Part shown: positions 1 through 8,533 of the stretch, in pieces
Numbering within the stretch: position 1 is the stretch's first letter
Layout: every line of letters starts with the position of its first letter
NCBI GenBank assembly: GCA_964504305.1
Contig: CAZDEB010000008.1
Coordinates: 115,856-179,855, forward strand
Direction of reading: 5' to 3'
From: UBA11606 sp964504305
Lineage (GTDB): Bacteria; Actinomycetota; Acidimicrobiia; Acidimicrobiales; Aldehydirespiratoraceae
Length of the DNA stretch: 64,000 bases
Made by a program: the position numbers and the translations under genes
Notes under the pieces: model-generated
What the model was told of the DNA's origin: nothing
The model's input: the letters and a program-made list of their open reading frames with translations, nothing else
Databases searched by the model: none

Positions 1-549
1 CAGCACCGGTAGCGAAGCCGTTGCTTTGAGAATCGAGGCGACCCGGTCGGGCGGTCCGTCTACTCGCAGGACCCGGCAAGTGTTCGCTGGTTCGATCCCC
101 GAGACGGTCGCGTACAGAGGCACATCACTGTTGGCGACCGCGTCGAGGTCGAGGCCGCGACCAATCGCTGCTTCGTCGATGAGGTAATCAAGGTCGAGCG
201 CCGCTTCCATACGGAGCAAACGGGTCCGGTCGAGGAACGGCTCGGCATTGAGTTCGGTGTAGAACAACACGCTTCCCTCGAGAGTGCGACCATCCACGAA
301 GAACGCCGCGGCCAGCGCTCCTGCCGATGTGCCGACGGCGAAGTCGATCGTGGATCGCAGTCCGAGCTGCTCGAGTGCGAGCAACATGCCAGCCGATATG
401 ACGCCGCGCATTCCGCCGCCTTCCACCGCCAGGGCCAGCACGAATTCGTCATCTCGTTGGTTGGGCAGGCTGCCGCTGGCCAAGCGGCCTCGCATGAGCT
501 CGGCGGCCGAGACCGAAGAACGCGGAAGCGAGACGCGGGCGGGAGCCAT
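1..549 (-). CDS. Patatin-like phospholipase, 3' part cut off by the window edge
   Basis: The open frame runs off the left edge, so only the first 183 residues are visible. The oxyanion-hole glycine motif GGGMRG (residues 44-49) is followed by the nucleophile elbow GTSAG (73-77, catalytic Ser75). This order and spacing define patatin-type lipid acyl hydrolases, which use a Ser-Asp dyad. The Asp (DG[GA] motif) should lie beyond the window. No signal peptide is seen, so a cytoplasmic enzyme acting on phospholipid or lysophospholipid is the inference. The ATG at 549 lacks a clear Shine-Dalgarno sequence. The gene shares its strand with the DyP peroxidase upstream but a terminator hairpin separates them. 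Confidence 0.85.
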   Translation of the reverse strand, partial: MAPARVSLPRSSVSAAELMRGRLASGSLPNQRDDEFVLALAVEGGGMRGVISAGMLLALEQLGLRSTIDFAVGTSAGALAAAFFVDGRTLEGSVLFYTELNAEPFLDRTRLLRMEAALDLDYLIDEAAIGRGLDLDAVANSDVPLYATVSGIEPANTCRVLRVDGPPDRVASILKATASLPVL

Positions 550-587
550 CGGCGCCGACGCTAGCTGGTAGAGCGCGGCGAAAAATG

Positions 588-623
588 AATCACCGGCGAC
601 CTCGGTAGAGGCCGCCGGTGATT
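588..623 (-). terminator. Intrinsic terminator after the DyP peroxidase gene
   Basis: Eleven-base arms AATCACCGGCG (588-598) and CGCCGGTGATT (613-623) are perfectly complementary, with a smaller CTC/GAG helix inside the loop. Read on the minus strand the hairpin is followed by CATTTTT, which fits a rho-independent terminator for the peroxidase. The plus-strand side also has a short T run, but no plus-strand gene ends here. Confidence 0.75.
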
Positions 624-642
624 TTCGATCAATCTGCGGTGG

Positions 643-1557
643 CTAGGCCAGAGCAGCGTCGAGAGCTTCGACCGAGGGTGCGAAGTAGTACGAACCCGAA
701 GCCGGGGTCGAGTAGTTGGTGATCAGATCGGTCTCTTGGCCGCCGAGGCCGTACATGGCTTCCATGCGCTCACGCATCGGGGCTTGGGTCTTGCAAAAGC
801 CCATGAAGTAGAGGCCGACGGTGCCGTCGTGGAAAGCGTAGGGCGTCGAGCGACGAACCATTTCGCCGCGCTTGGCGGTGGACTCGTCGCCGGTTTCGCC
901 TTCGCGCAGTTCTACGTGACGAAGGTGCGATCCCGGAACCTGGGTGCCGAGCTTGGTGGAGTCGGCCTTGGTACGACCGAAGGTGTTCTCCTCCTCGCCG
1001 AGCGAAAGGCTCGCCCAGTAGCCCATGTCGTGTACCCAACGCTGAGCAATGCAGTACGAGCCGCCCTCGCCGGGCTGACCGTCGTCGATGATCCCGCGGT
1101 CTTGTTGATCTTCGGGCTCGGGGTTGCCCGTGCCGTCGATGTGACCGGTGAGGTCGAGACTGTTCTTGTAGATGAAGCACGGTGTCTCGCGAGCGACCGA
1201 CATGTGACCGGCGACAGCGTTGCGGAACGTGTGCTGAACCTCCCAGATGAGGTCTTTGTCAGCATGGTGAACCCATACGAGAAGTTCTTCCTGGGTGCCC
1301 TTGGCCACCTTGGCACCATCGGGCGATTCGTAGCCCGGGTAGGCCTGGAAGTCGCTGCCGGTTTCGACACCGAGATCATCGGCAAGGGTCGGGCCGAGCA
1401 GGACGCAAAGGTTCACGCCTTGAGCGTCGGCATCGGCCCGCATGGCCGAGATCGCGCTCTTGATGACGCCGAGGTCGGCGCCCTCGGTGCGGCTCATGTG
1501 GACGTACCACTGGTACTTCTGCAGATCCGTCAGGATCGCGGGCTGCGATGTTGCCAT
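643..1557 (-). CDS. DyP-type heme peroxidase
   Basis: This 304-residue protein fits the dye-decolorising peroxidase family, which oxidises dyes, phenolics or porphyrins with H2O2 using heme. The hallmark GxxDG appears as GHIDGTGNP (138-146). A conserved histidine segment GSHLRHVEL (209-217) supplies the probable proximal heme ligand, and RRSTPY (235-240) the distal arginine region. Length and sequence style resemble the YfeX-like P (DyPB-type) subgroup. No Tat or Sec signal is visible, so it is probably cytoplasmic or packed as an encapsulin cargo; no encapsulin gene or obvious C-terminal targeting peptide is present. It starts at ATG 1557, divergent from the SDR gene. Confidence 0.9.
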   Translation of the reverse strand: MATSQPAILTDLQKYQWYVHMSRTEGADLGVIKSAISAMRADADAQGVNLCVLLGPTLADDLGVETGSDFQAYPGYESPDGAKVAKGTQEELLVWVHHADKDLIWEVQHTFRNAVAGHMSVARETPCFIYKNSLDLTGHIDGTGNPEPEDQQDRGIIDDGQPGEGGSYCIAQRWVHDMGYWASLSLGEEENTFGRTKADSTKLGTQVPGSHLRHVELREGETGDESTAKRGEMVRRSTPYAFHDGTVGLYFMGFCKTQAPMRERMEAMYGLGGQETDLITNYSTPASGSYYFAPSVEALDAALA

Positions 1558-1700
1558 CTTTTGTCCCCTGTATTTCGGTGGAAGGAGTATGTGTTTGCGA
1601 CCTTAGACGAAGTCCAACCTCGCTACCTACGCCTTGGAGCGAGTTTTCGGTGGAACGGCCAAATTTCTCGGCACGAGCCAAGTCACCTACGATCGCTTCG

Positions 1701-2555
1701 ATGCAGAACTTCACCGACAAAATCGCGGTCGTTACCGGCGCCGGTACCGGCATGGGACGCGAGCTGGCCCTGCAACTCGCAGATGCCGGAGCCCATCTGG
1801 GTTTGTGCGACTTGTCGCCCGACACGCTCGAAGAGACCGCCGCCCTTGTCAAGGATCAGTCGCCCGCATGCCGCATCGCGACGCATCTCGCCGATGTTTC
1901 TACCGAAACCGATCTGGTCGAGTTCCGCGACGCTGTCACTGTCGGGTTGCAGACCAATCACGTTCACTTGCTGTTCAACAACGCCGGAGTAGCAGGCGGT
2001 GGGAGTCTGTTCACCGACAACCGAGACGGATGGGACCGCACCTTTGCCGTTACGTGGGGCGGCGTCTACCTCGGCACCCGCGTGTTTCTCCCGTTGCTGG
2101 TGGCCGCCGACGAGGCCGCGATCATCAATACCAGTTCGGTTAATGGGTTCTACGCATCGATGGGTCCGGATCGTCCTCACACCGCCTACTCAGCCGCCAA
2201 ATTTGCCGTCAAGGGCTTCACCGAAGCGCTGATCACCGATCTGGCCCTCAATGCTCCACATGTGCGAGCTCACCTTGTGATGCCCGGCCACATCCGAACC
2301 AAAATCGTCGCCAATTCGATGCGCCACAGCATCAACGAACCAACGGCCGAGGAGGCCGAACTGATGCTTGAGGTCTCGAAGATGTTCGAGGACCGAGCAC
2401 CAATGACCGCCGCCGAGGCCGCCAAGGTGATCCTTGATGGGGTTCGAAACGACCAGTGGCGGATCCTGGTGGGCGATGACGCCGTCGAACTCGACCAAAT
2501 TGTTAGAGCCGATCCAGAGCACGCTTACGACAAGAACTACTTCAATCTGCTCTAA
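1701..2555 (+). CDS. Short-chain dehydrogenase/reductase (classical SDR)
   Basis: The 284-residue protein has the Rossmann motif TGAGTGMG (12-19), a central NNAG motif, and catalytic Ser145/146, Tyr163 and Lys167 (YSAAK). These define a classical NAD(P)-dependent SDR acting on an alcohol or ketone; the substrate cannot be read. The frame is open further upstream, but ATG 1701 places the Rossmann motif at the usual distance from the N terminus. An 11-base sequence, TTTCGGTGGAA, occurs twice in the upstream gap. TrpB2 follows 40 bases downstream on the same strand, so co-transcription is possible. Confidence 0.88.
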   Translation: MQNFTDKIAVVTGAGTGMGRELALQLADAGAHLGLCDLSPDTLEETAALVKDQSPACRIATHLADVSTETDLVEFRDAVTVGLQTNHVHLLFNNAGVAGGGSLFTDNRDGWDRTFAVTWGGVYLGTRVFLPLLVAADEAAIINTSSVNGFYASMGPDRPHTAYSAAKFAVKGFTEALITDLALNAPHVRAHLVMPGHIRTKIVANSMRHSINEPTAEEAELMLEVSKMFEDRAPMTAAEAAKVILDGVRNDQWRILVGDDAVELDQIVRADPEHAYDKNYFNLL

Positions 2556-2595
2556 TCAAACCCGAGACAACACCATCGTCAGAACGGAGCGACCC

Positions 2596-3963
2596 ATGGC
2601 CGCGGACTACAGCAAGGTCCTACTCGAAGAATCCGAGATGCCCACCCAGTGGTACAACGTGATTCCCGACTTGCCGACGCCGCCCCCGCCGCCGTTGCAT
2701 CCAGGCACCCACGAACCGATCGGGCCCGACGATCTTGCGCCCCTGTTCCCGATGGCGCTGATCATGCAAGAGGTCACCTCCGACTCTTATATCGATATCC
2801 CGGGCGGTGTGCTCGACGTTTACAAGCTGTGGCGGCCGAGCCCGTTGTTTCGGGCTCGTCGACTCGAACAGCTTCTCGATACTCCGGCAAAAATCTTTTA
2901 CAAGTACGAAGGTGTCAGCCCGGCCGGGTCTCACAAGCCCAACACCTCTGTCCCTCAGGCCTACTACAACCATCAAGAAGGCATTACCAAACTGACCACC
3001 GAAACCGGCGCGGGCCAATGGGGTAGCGCCCTTGCGTTCGCGACCGCCCAATACGGGATCGAGTGCGAGGTTTGGCAGGTCGCGGCCTCCTACCGAGCCA
3101 AGCCCCATCGCAAGACGATGATGGAAATCTGGGGGGCGACGCTTCATCCCAGCCCCAGCGATCTCACCGATTTTGGTCGCTCGCTTCTGGCCGAGAACCC
3201 CGACCATCCGGGCAGCCTTGGGATCGCCATCTCCGAAGCCGTGTCGATGGCCGTCGCCGATCCCAACACCCGCTATGCCCTCGGGTCGGTGCTCAACCAT
3301 GTGCTGTTGCACCAGACCATCATCGGCGAGGAAGCGCTTCTTCAACTGGCCAAGGTCGGCGAAACTCCCGACCTGCTCGTGGGCTGCACCGGCGGCGGCT
3401 CGAACTTTGGTGGCCTCAGCTTCCCGTTCTTGCGCGAGAAGCTGAAGGGAAACATGAACCCCACCATCCGTTGCGTCGAACCGGCCGCGTGTCCGTCGCT
3501 CAGCAAGGGAGAGTACCGCTACGACTTCGGCGACACCGCCGGCATGACTCCTCTGGTCAAGATGCACACGCTGGGTCACGGATTTGTGCCCGACGCGATC
3601 CACGCCGGGGGTCTGCGGTACCACGGCATGTCGCCGCTGGTTTCGCACCTCTACGAGACCGGTCTGGTTGAGGCCGAGGCCATCGGTCAAACCGAGTGCT
3701 TCACGGGCGCGCTGCAGTTTGCTCGCTCCGAAGGCATCGTGCCGGCTCCCGAACCAACCCACGCCATCGCCGCGGCGATCCGCGAGGCGCTGCGCTGCAA
3801 GGAAACCGGCGAAGAAAAGACCATCCTCACCGCTCTGTGCGGCCACGGCCATCTCGACCTTGCGGCCTACGAGCAATTCCTCGCCGGCGACATGGTCGAT
3901 TACGACCTGTCCGACGACGCCATCGCCGCGGCGATGGCTCAGGTGCCGGTAATCGACGCCTAA
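2596..3963 (+). CDS. trpB2: Tryptophan synthase beta chain, TrpB2 type
   Basis: The 455-residue protein condenses indole with serine using PLP. Lys114 in GSHKPN is the PLP-binding lysine, and a glycine-rich phosphate loop (CTGGGSNFGG) lies near residues 263-272. The long N-terminal extension with a proline run and the SPLFRA segment mark the stand-alone TrpB2 subfamily rather than the TrpA-bound TrpB1. No trpA lies nearby, consistent with indole salvage. ATG 2596 is chosen because GGAG sits six bases upstream. The stop codon overlaps the stop of the convergent thrH gene. Confidence 0.93.
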   Translation: MAADYSKVLLEESEMPTQWYNVIPDLPTPPPPPLHPGTHEPIGPDDLAPLFPMALIMQEVTSDSYIDIPGGVLDVYKLWRPSPLFRARRLEQLLDTPAKIFYKYEGVSPAGSHKPNTSVPQAYYNHQEGITKLTTETGAGQWGSALAFATAQYGIECEVWQVAASYRAKPHRKTMMEIWGATLHPSPSDLTDFGRSLLAENPDHPGSLGIAISEAVSMAVADPNTRYALGSVLNHVLLHQTIIGEEALLQLAKVGETPDLLVGCTGGGSNFGGLSFPFLREKLKGNMNPTIRCVEPAACPSLSKGEYRYDFGDTAGMTPLVKMHTLGHGFVPDAIHAGGLRYHGMSPLVSHLYETGLVEAEAIGQTECFTGALQFARSEGIVPAPEPTHAIAAAIREALRCKETGEEKTILTALCGHGHLDLAAYEQFLAGDMVDYDLSDDAIAAAMAQVPVIDA

Positions 3964-4583
3964 TTTCCGGTTGGTCCTGGATCGGCGCTGTCGATCCAGG
4001 ACCGCAGATCGGCATAGGTGCCAAACGATGGCAAATCGGCGTTCTCGGCTATTACGTTTGCGGGCGCATGAAACAGTGCCCCGGCGTTGGCGCTGCGCAA
4101 CATCGACAGGTCGTTGTAGGAATCACCAGCCGCCACGACTTGATAGTTGAGCGACCGAAACGCCTCTACCGACCGGCGTTTGTGATCGTCGATGCGCAAG
4201 ACGTAGTCGACGATGTGATCGTTGATGACTCTCAATTGGTGGCACAGGATGGTCGGGCATCCCAGTTGGGCCATCAGCGGCGCGGCAAATTGCTGAAACG
4301 TGTCCGAAAGCAGAACAACCTGATAGTCGGCGCGAAGGCCGTCCAGAAAGTCTTTGGCGCCGTCGAGGGGACCCATGTCGGCCAGCACGCCACGTAGGTC
4401 GCTCATGTTCACGCCGTGCTGATCGAGAATCTCGAGCCGCCGTTGCATCAAACGGTCGTAGTTCGGTTCGTCCCGCGTTGTGACCAACAAATCGTCGATA
4501 CCGGTACGTCGAGCCAGGTTGACCCACACCTCGGGGATCAGCACCCCTTCAACATCGAGAGTCACAAGCTTCTGCGGTCGCAC
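3960..4583 (-). CDS. thrH: ThrH-type phosphoserine phosphatase / homoserine phosphotransferase
   Basis: The 207 residues closely resemble Pseudomonas ThrH (about 205 residues) throughout: nucleophile motif DVEGVL (Asp10), TGIDDLLVTTRDEPNYDRLM, LSDTFQQF and AAGDSYNDLSML (HAD motif IV). ThrH dephosphorylates phosphoserine and can pass the phosphate to homoserine, which would feed serine and threonine synthesis. The frame is open further upstream, but GTG 4583 gives the ThrH family length and avoids overlap with the divergent esterase. The tail overlaps the TrpB2 stop. Serine is the co-substrate of TrpB2, a suggestive but unproven link. Confidence 0.88.
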   Translation of the reverse strand: MRPQKLVTLDVEGVLIPEVWVNLARRTGIDDLLVTTRDEPNYDRLMQRRLEILDQHGVNMSDLRGVLADMGPLDGAKDFLDGLRADYQVVLLSDTFQQFAAPLMAQLGCPTILCHQLRVINDHIVDYVLRIDDHKRRSVEAFRSLNYQVVAAGDSYNDLSMLRSANAGALFHAPANVIAENADLPSFGTYADLRSWIDSADPGPTGN

Positions 4584-4607
4584 GGCGCAGATGCTAATGG
4601 TTGAGCC

Positions 4608-5549
4608 GTGAACTCCTCTGATCATTTCGACGGTCGCTCCATCAGCCGCGAGGCCCGGCAATGGCTCGCAGCCAATCTCCCCGAGCCCCGGCCCCCCATC
4701 TCCGCGGCGAACAGTGCCGCGGCGCGGGCGGCTACAAAGGCCGGGTTTCAGCCAGCCATGGACGCGGTGCGCCAAGAGTTCGCGGTCACCGAACGTATGG
4801 TCGATGTCGGTGGTCAGCGGTGCCGACAAGTTCTACCGGCCCGCCAAGCAGCGTCGGACGACGCGGTGGTGATGTACTTCTTCGGTGGCGGTCATGTCGT
4901 CGGCTCAACCGATGAAGACATCGTGTTGATGGCTCCGATCTGCTGTGAGGCATCGGTCGGAGTGATTGCCCCCGAGTACCCCCTCGCGCCCGAACAGCCA
5001 TTCCCCGCGGCGCTGGATGCTTCGATGGCGGTTTATCGTCAACTTGTTGCGACCTATGGCGCCGATCGGGTGGTTGTTTCGGGCGAATCTGCGGGCGGCA
5101 ATCTGGCGCTGGCCACCACGTTGGCCGCACGCGACGAGGGGCTTGCGCTACCCCACGCCCTAGCTCTGTTTTCACCGTGGGCTGATCTGACGTTCAGCGG
5201 CGACTCTCACCTCACCGACCGGGATCCGACACTGGTTATGGCGACCGACGACCTCTCGCCGATGGCTCGGCTCTATTACGGCGACAACGACCCGACTTCG
5301 CCGCTCATATCGCCGATATTTGCCGACTATCACGGTTTTCCACCCACCATGATCAGCACTGGTACCCGCGACCTTCTGCTTTCGGACTGCGTACGCATCG
5401 CCAGCGCGATGCGAACGGCCGGCGTGGATGTCGACCTGCGGGTACGCGAAGGCATGTGGCACGTGTTCGAGTTCTACCGCGAGTTGCCGGAGGCGCGAGC
5501 CGCGGCGTCTGACATGGCCGGTTTCGTTCGCGCTCAACTCGATCGTTAG
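4608..5549 (+). CDS. Alpha/beta hydrolase, hormone-sensitive lipase family
   Basis: The 313-residue protein carries the oxyanion segment FFGGGH (the usual HGGG with Phe in place of the first His), the nucleophile elbow GESAGG with Ser161, and a C-terminal catalytic His285 in MWHVFEFY. These are features of family IV (HSL-like) esterases that hydrolyse short acyl esters. No signal peptide is seen, so it is probably cytoplasmic. A GTG start at 4608 is used; only 24 bases separate it from the divergent thrH start. The substrate is unknown. Confidence 0.85.
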   Translation: MNSSDHFDGRSISREARQWLAANLPEPRPPISAANSAAARAATKAGFQPAMDAVRQEFAVTERMVDVGGQRCRQVLPARQAASDDAVVMYFFGGGHVVGSTDEDIVLMAPICCEASVGVIAPEYPLAPEQPFPAALDASMAVYRQLVATYGADRVVVSGESAGGNLALATTLAARDEGLALPHALALFSPWADLTFSGDSHLTDRDPTLVMATDDLSPMARLYYGDNDPTSPLISPIFADYHGFPPTMISTGTRDLLLSDCVRIASAMRTAGVDVDLRVREGMWHVFEFYRELPEARAAASDMAGFVRAQLDR

Positions 5550-7750
5550 CCGCCGAGGTCGGCGAGAATCGCTTGCAACGCGGCCAGCCCTTTCGCCAAC
5601 GACTCAGCCAGCGGAGCCAGCTCGGTGTCGGAAACCTCGATCGTGACAGGGACCGAAACCTGGATCGGCACCTCGGCCGATACCGGAACCGTTTCGTCGA
5701 TCGGGACTTGCACGTTGAGGTCGATCGGCACTTCGAGGTCGACGGGAACAGTCACGTCGACCGGTACGTCGAACCCCAACGGAGTTCCGACTCGAATGGT
5801 GGTGTTGATCGTCTCCTTGATCGGGATCGCCGTGTTGATCGGCACGTCGACGGTGCGAGCGATGACCACCTCGGTGTCGATGTTGATGGTCTCGTCGACG
5901 TCGACCATGAATTCGAGGGTGGACCCCCGAAATGTTTCGAGCCCTTCGATGGCGGAGTCGAGCCCGGCCGAAACCTGAGGTTGCAACTCGAGCAAGTCTT
6001 CCTGAAAGCCCTGCACTTGCGAAGCAAACAGCGCCGAGCCGGCTTCGACCCGTTCGAGATCGGCTTGGGTCTGGGCAAGGTCGGCCGATACTTCGTCGAG
6101 CCGACCCCTTGTCGACACCAACATCACGCCCAACACCACAATGCCGGCCACCACAATGCCCACCGCCGCCGCGGCCACAGCCACTGGTCGAGTGATGCGT
6201 TCGGTCGGGGCGGGCCGCGAAGCATTATCGACAGACATACGCTCTCCTTTTGACACGGTGACAGGTCGAAGTCGAAGGGCCAACAAGAAGCCGACCAGCG
6301 ATACAGCGGCGACCGCCAAGAATGTTTCGGCGATGGCATCGGCGGTCAGCGTCTGCTGTGCTTCGACCACCGCCGACTGAAACTGGACACTGTCGAGCGG
6401 CGGCAACTCGATCGATCCTCGTAGCTCGTTGAAACGAGCCAGCGACCAGGCCGTCAAAGCGGCCAGCCCGACGCTCAATCCCATGAGCCTGACCACCATG
6501 ACGGTGGACGCGGCACTCCCGCGCTTTTCGGGCTCGGCTTGATCAACCACCACCGAGGTGGTGGGCGCAACGGTAAGGCCCAATCCAGTACCGAGCACCG
6601 CAAGCATCAGCGCAAGTAGAGGTCGCGAGGATTCCGGAGCCCACGTGAACCCCATCCACGCGAAGGCCACCACTATTGCCCCTACTCCGCCAACTACTGG
6701 GACCCGCGGGCCGTGACGTTCGCTCAGACGGCCTCCCACATAGGACATGATGGCCATCGCGCCGGTCATCGAAGCCAGCAGCCAGCCGGCCACTACCGCT
6801 GACCGTTCAAGATCGAGTTCGACGGCGTTGACGAATATCGGCACGTCGACCATGGCAACTACCAAGCCCGCTCCGACCACAAAATTTACCGCCAACGCGA
6901 CTTTGATCGCCGGTCCGGCAAACAGCCCCCGATCAAGAACTGGATCCGGGTGTTCTCGCTGATGAACCACAAACGCCCACCCGAGACCGGCAGCCACCAA
7001 ATAGAGCCATCGGAACTGGAGCGAACCGGTGCCGGCGTTGCGGAGTTGGTCGAGCCCGGTAACGCTTTGGACCTCGGCATTGCCGAGCAACGCCAGGTCG
7101 AGCGCCACCAACGCCGCGGTCAACAAGGCCGCGCCGCTCCAATCGACTCGGCGGCTTCGGTCCGGCGCGTGATGATCGTCCAAGGCCCACCACACCCAAA
7201 CGAGTCCGACCAGGCCCAAGGGGATATTGAGCCAGAATTGGGTTCGCCAGTCGAAGAAACGCACCAACATGGCCCCGTAGAGAGGACCCCAGACCCAGCC
7301 AAACGTCTCGATCGCGGCCAAAGAACCAAGTGCCCGACTGCGACGCTCAACTGGATAAACATCGCCTACGACCGCCAAGGCAACCGGCACCATGGCACCG
7401 CCGCCGATCGCCGTCAGGACCCGTCCCAACAAGAACGGTCCGAGCGTGGTCGAGAGTGGGATCAAGACCGTACCGCCAAGAAACACCGCGTAGGCCCCGA
7501 CAAATACTTGTCGACGCCCGAAGACGTCGCTGAGCCGCCCCGCGATCGGCATGATGGCCACGAATGCGATCAGGTAGGCGTTTACGACCCAAGCCGCATC
7601 GTCGAGTCCGTCAGGGAGCGCCAGCCCGAGGTCGTTGATGATGGGACGCAACATTGTGGTGACAACGGTGAGGTCGTCGGCGGCAACAAAGACCGCAAAG
7701 GCCACGGCCAGAAGAATGGCTCGAGGGCTACGCTCGATTCGCTCAGTCAC
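5546..7750 (-). CDS. MFS transporter (Rv1410c/P55-like) fused in frame to a VP-repeat membrane protein
   Basis: Residues 1-504 look like a complete 14-helix DHA2-type MFS exporter, with motif A GRLSDVFGRR after the second helix. The frame then runs without a stop into a second module. Met505 is followed by one membrane helix (about 522-545), a short coiled coil (about 547-600) and a region where Val-Pro or Ile-Pro recurs every six to eight residues (about 620-710). GTG 7750 overlaps the TGA of the LprG-like gene by four bases, implying translational coupling. In mycobacteria the lprG-Rv1410c pair exports triacylglycerol-type lipids and drugs. The extra module is unexpected and could also be translated separately from an internal start. 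Confidence 0.85.
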   Translation of the reverse strand: MTERIERSPRAILLAVAFAVFVAADDLTVVTTMLRPIINDLGLALPDGLDDAAWVVNAYLIAFVAIMPIAGRLSDVFGRRQVFVGAYAVFLGGTVLIPLSTTLGPFLLGRVLTAIGGGAMVPVALAVVGDVYPVERRSRALGSLAAIETFGWVWGPLYGAMLVRFFDWRTQFWLNIPLGLVGLVWVWWALDDHHAPDRSRRVDWSGAALLTAALVALDLALLGNAEVQSVTGLDQLRNAGTGSLQFRWLYLVAAGLGWAFVVHQREHPDPVLDRGLFAGPAIKVALAVNFVVGAGLVVAMVDVPIFVNAVELDLERSAVVAGWLLASMTGAMAIMSYVGGRLSERHGPRVPVVGGVGAIVVAFAWMGFTWAPESSRPLLALMLAVLGTGLGLTVAPTTSVVVDQAEPEKRGSAASTVMVVRLMGLSVGLAALTAWSLARFNELRGSIELPPLDSVQFQSAVVEAQQTLTADAIAETFLAVAAVSLVGFLLALRLRPVTVSKGERMSVDNASRPAPTERITRPVAVAAAAVGIVVAGIVVLGVMLVSTRGRLDEVSADLAQTQADLERVEAGSALFASQVQGFQEDLLELQPQVSAGLDSAIEGLETFRGSTLEFMVDVDETINIDTEVVIARTVDVPINTAIPIKETINTTIRVGTPLGFDVPVDVTVPVDLEVPIDLNVQVPIDETVPVSAEVPIQVSVPVTIEVSDTELAPLAESLAKGLAALQAILADLGG
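6236..6250 (-). promoter_or_regulatory. Internal Shine-Dalgarno and ATG inside the MFS fusion gene
   Basis: On the minus strand AAAGGAGAGC (6250-6241) precedes an in-frame ATG (6238-6236), with five bases between GGAG and ATG. This ribosome-binding site is stronger than that of most genes in the window. It lies exactly where the transporter should end and would give a separate 230-residue protein. Confidence 0.7.
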
Positions 7751-8517
7751 TGATCCACTCCCGCCGGAATATCGATTTCGAACCCGACGCCATAATCGGA
7801 CAGCTCGATGACCCAGGTCGAGATTCCTCGACCAGGGCTCTGCACTTCGAAGTGCAGACGGGTCACGAGCCCTGAAACCGGGTTGACCCACAACCGCAGG
7901 AGCGTGCCTTCGTCGTCGACCAGTCCGGCGGTCACGTTTGAGAGCGCAACCGCGGTCGCAGTCGCGTCGATCACATAACGATCACCGTCAACGTCAACCA
8001 GCACCGGTTCTTGCAGATCCCGCAGCAAAGGGGCCCATCCCCCGACCGGATCAAAGAACGTTCGGGGATCGAGGTTGTAGCCCGGCGGCAACGACTCGAA
8101 TTCGCCGGTGATCGGATTCGACAACCAGATATCGGCACCCACTGCGACCGCGCCAAGGTCGGTCACGAGGTTGTCGTCGATGGTCACTGTGACCAGTGCC
8201 TCGGCGCCGCCGGTGACATCGAAGCGACCAGCAATCCGGTCGAGCGCCAGACTCTTTGCCCCGTCGACGAAAAGGGGTTCACCGGTGCGTTCCACCACAA
8301 ACGAGACGCTGGTTACGTCGTGCATGGCCTGCGATGAGGCTTCGAGAATCGTGCCGGCATCGGCGTCCAACCACACACCGCTCGAATCAGCTTCGTCACC
8401 TTGTCCGGCATTGCTGGACGAGTCACCCGACGCGTTGGTACTGAACCCGCCGGCGGTGCCGACCAGTCCGACCAGGACAACAATTGTCGCCCCCAAGCGA
8501 TGTGTAGCGGGAGTCAC
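7747..8517 (-). CDS. LppX/LprAFG-family lipid-binding protein (LprG-like), no lipobox cysteine
   Basis: The 256-residue protein has an N-terminal hydrophobic segment (about residues 9-24) and a body typical of the LppX/LprAFG fold. That fold is an alpha/beta half-barrel with a pocket for triacylated glycolipids. Its four-base overlap with the following MFS gene matches the mycobacterial lprG-Rv1410c arrangement and supports the assignment. Mycobacterial LprG is lipid-anchored through a lipobox cysteine; here the region after the hydrophobic segment (GTAGGFSTNASG) contains no cysteine. The protein may therefore be secreted or held by an uncleaved signal anchor. It starts at GTG 8517, 16 bases after the upstream dehydrogenase. 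Confidence 0.8.
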   Translation of the reverse strand: MTPATHRLGATIVVLVGLVGTAGGFSTNASGDSSSNAGQGDEADSSGVWLDADAGTILEASSQAMHDVTSVSFVVERTGEPLFVDGAKSLALDRIAGRFDVTGGAEALVTVTIDDNLVTDLGAVAVGADIWLSNPITGEFESLPPGYNLDPRTFFDPVGGWAPLLRDLQEPVLVDVDGDRYVIDATATAVALSNVTAGLVDDEGTLLRLWVNPVSGLVTRLHFEVQSPGRGISTWVIELSDYGVGFEIDIPAGVDQ

Positions 8518-8533
8518 GGTCCCGTCGAGACTT

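Noticed and set aside
736..1992. Long open frame of 418 codons on the plus strand through the DyP gene
   Set aside because: It is antisense to a gene with clear peroxidase motifs and continues into the SDR leader; its sequence shows no family features.
2620..3876. 418-codon minus-strand frame opposite trpB2
   Set aside because: TrpB2 has a full set of motifs on the other strand; the antisense frame is a by-product of GC-rich codon use.
5573..6253. Plus-strand frame opposite the VP-repeat region
   Set aside because: Its repeated Asp/Arg pattern only mirrors the repeats of the minus-strand protein.
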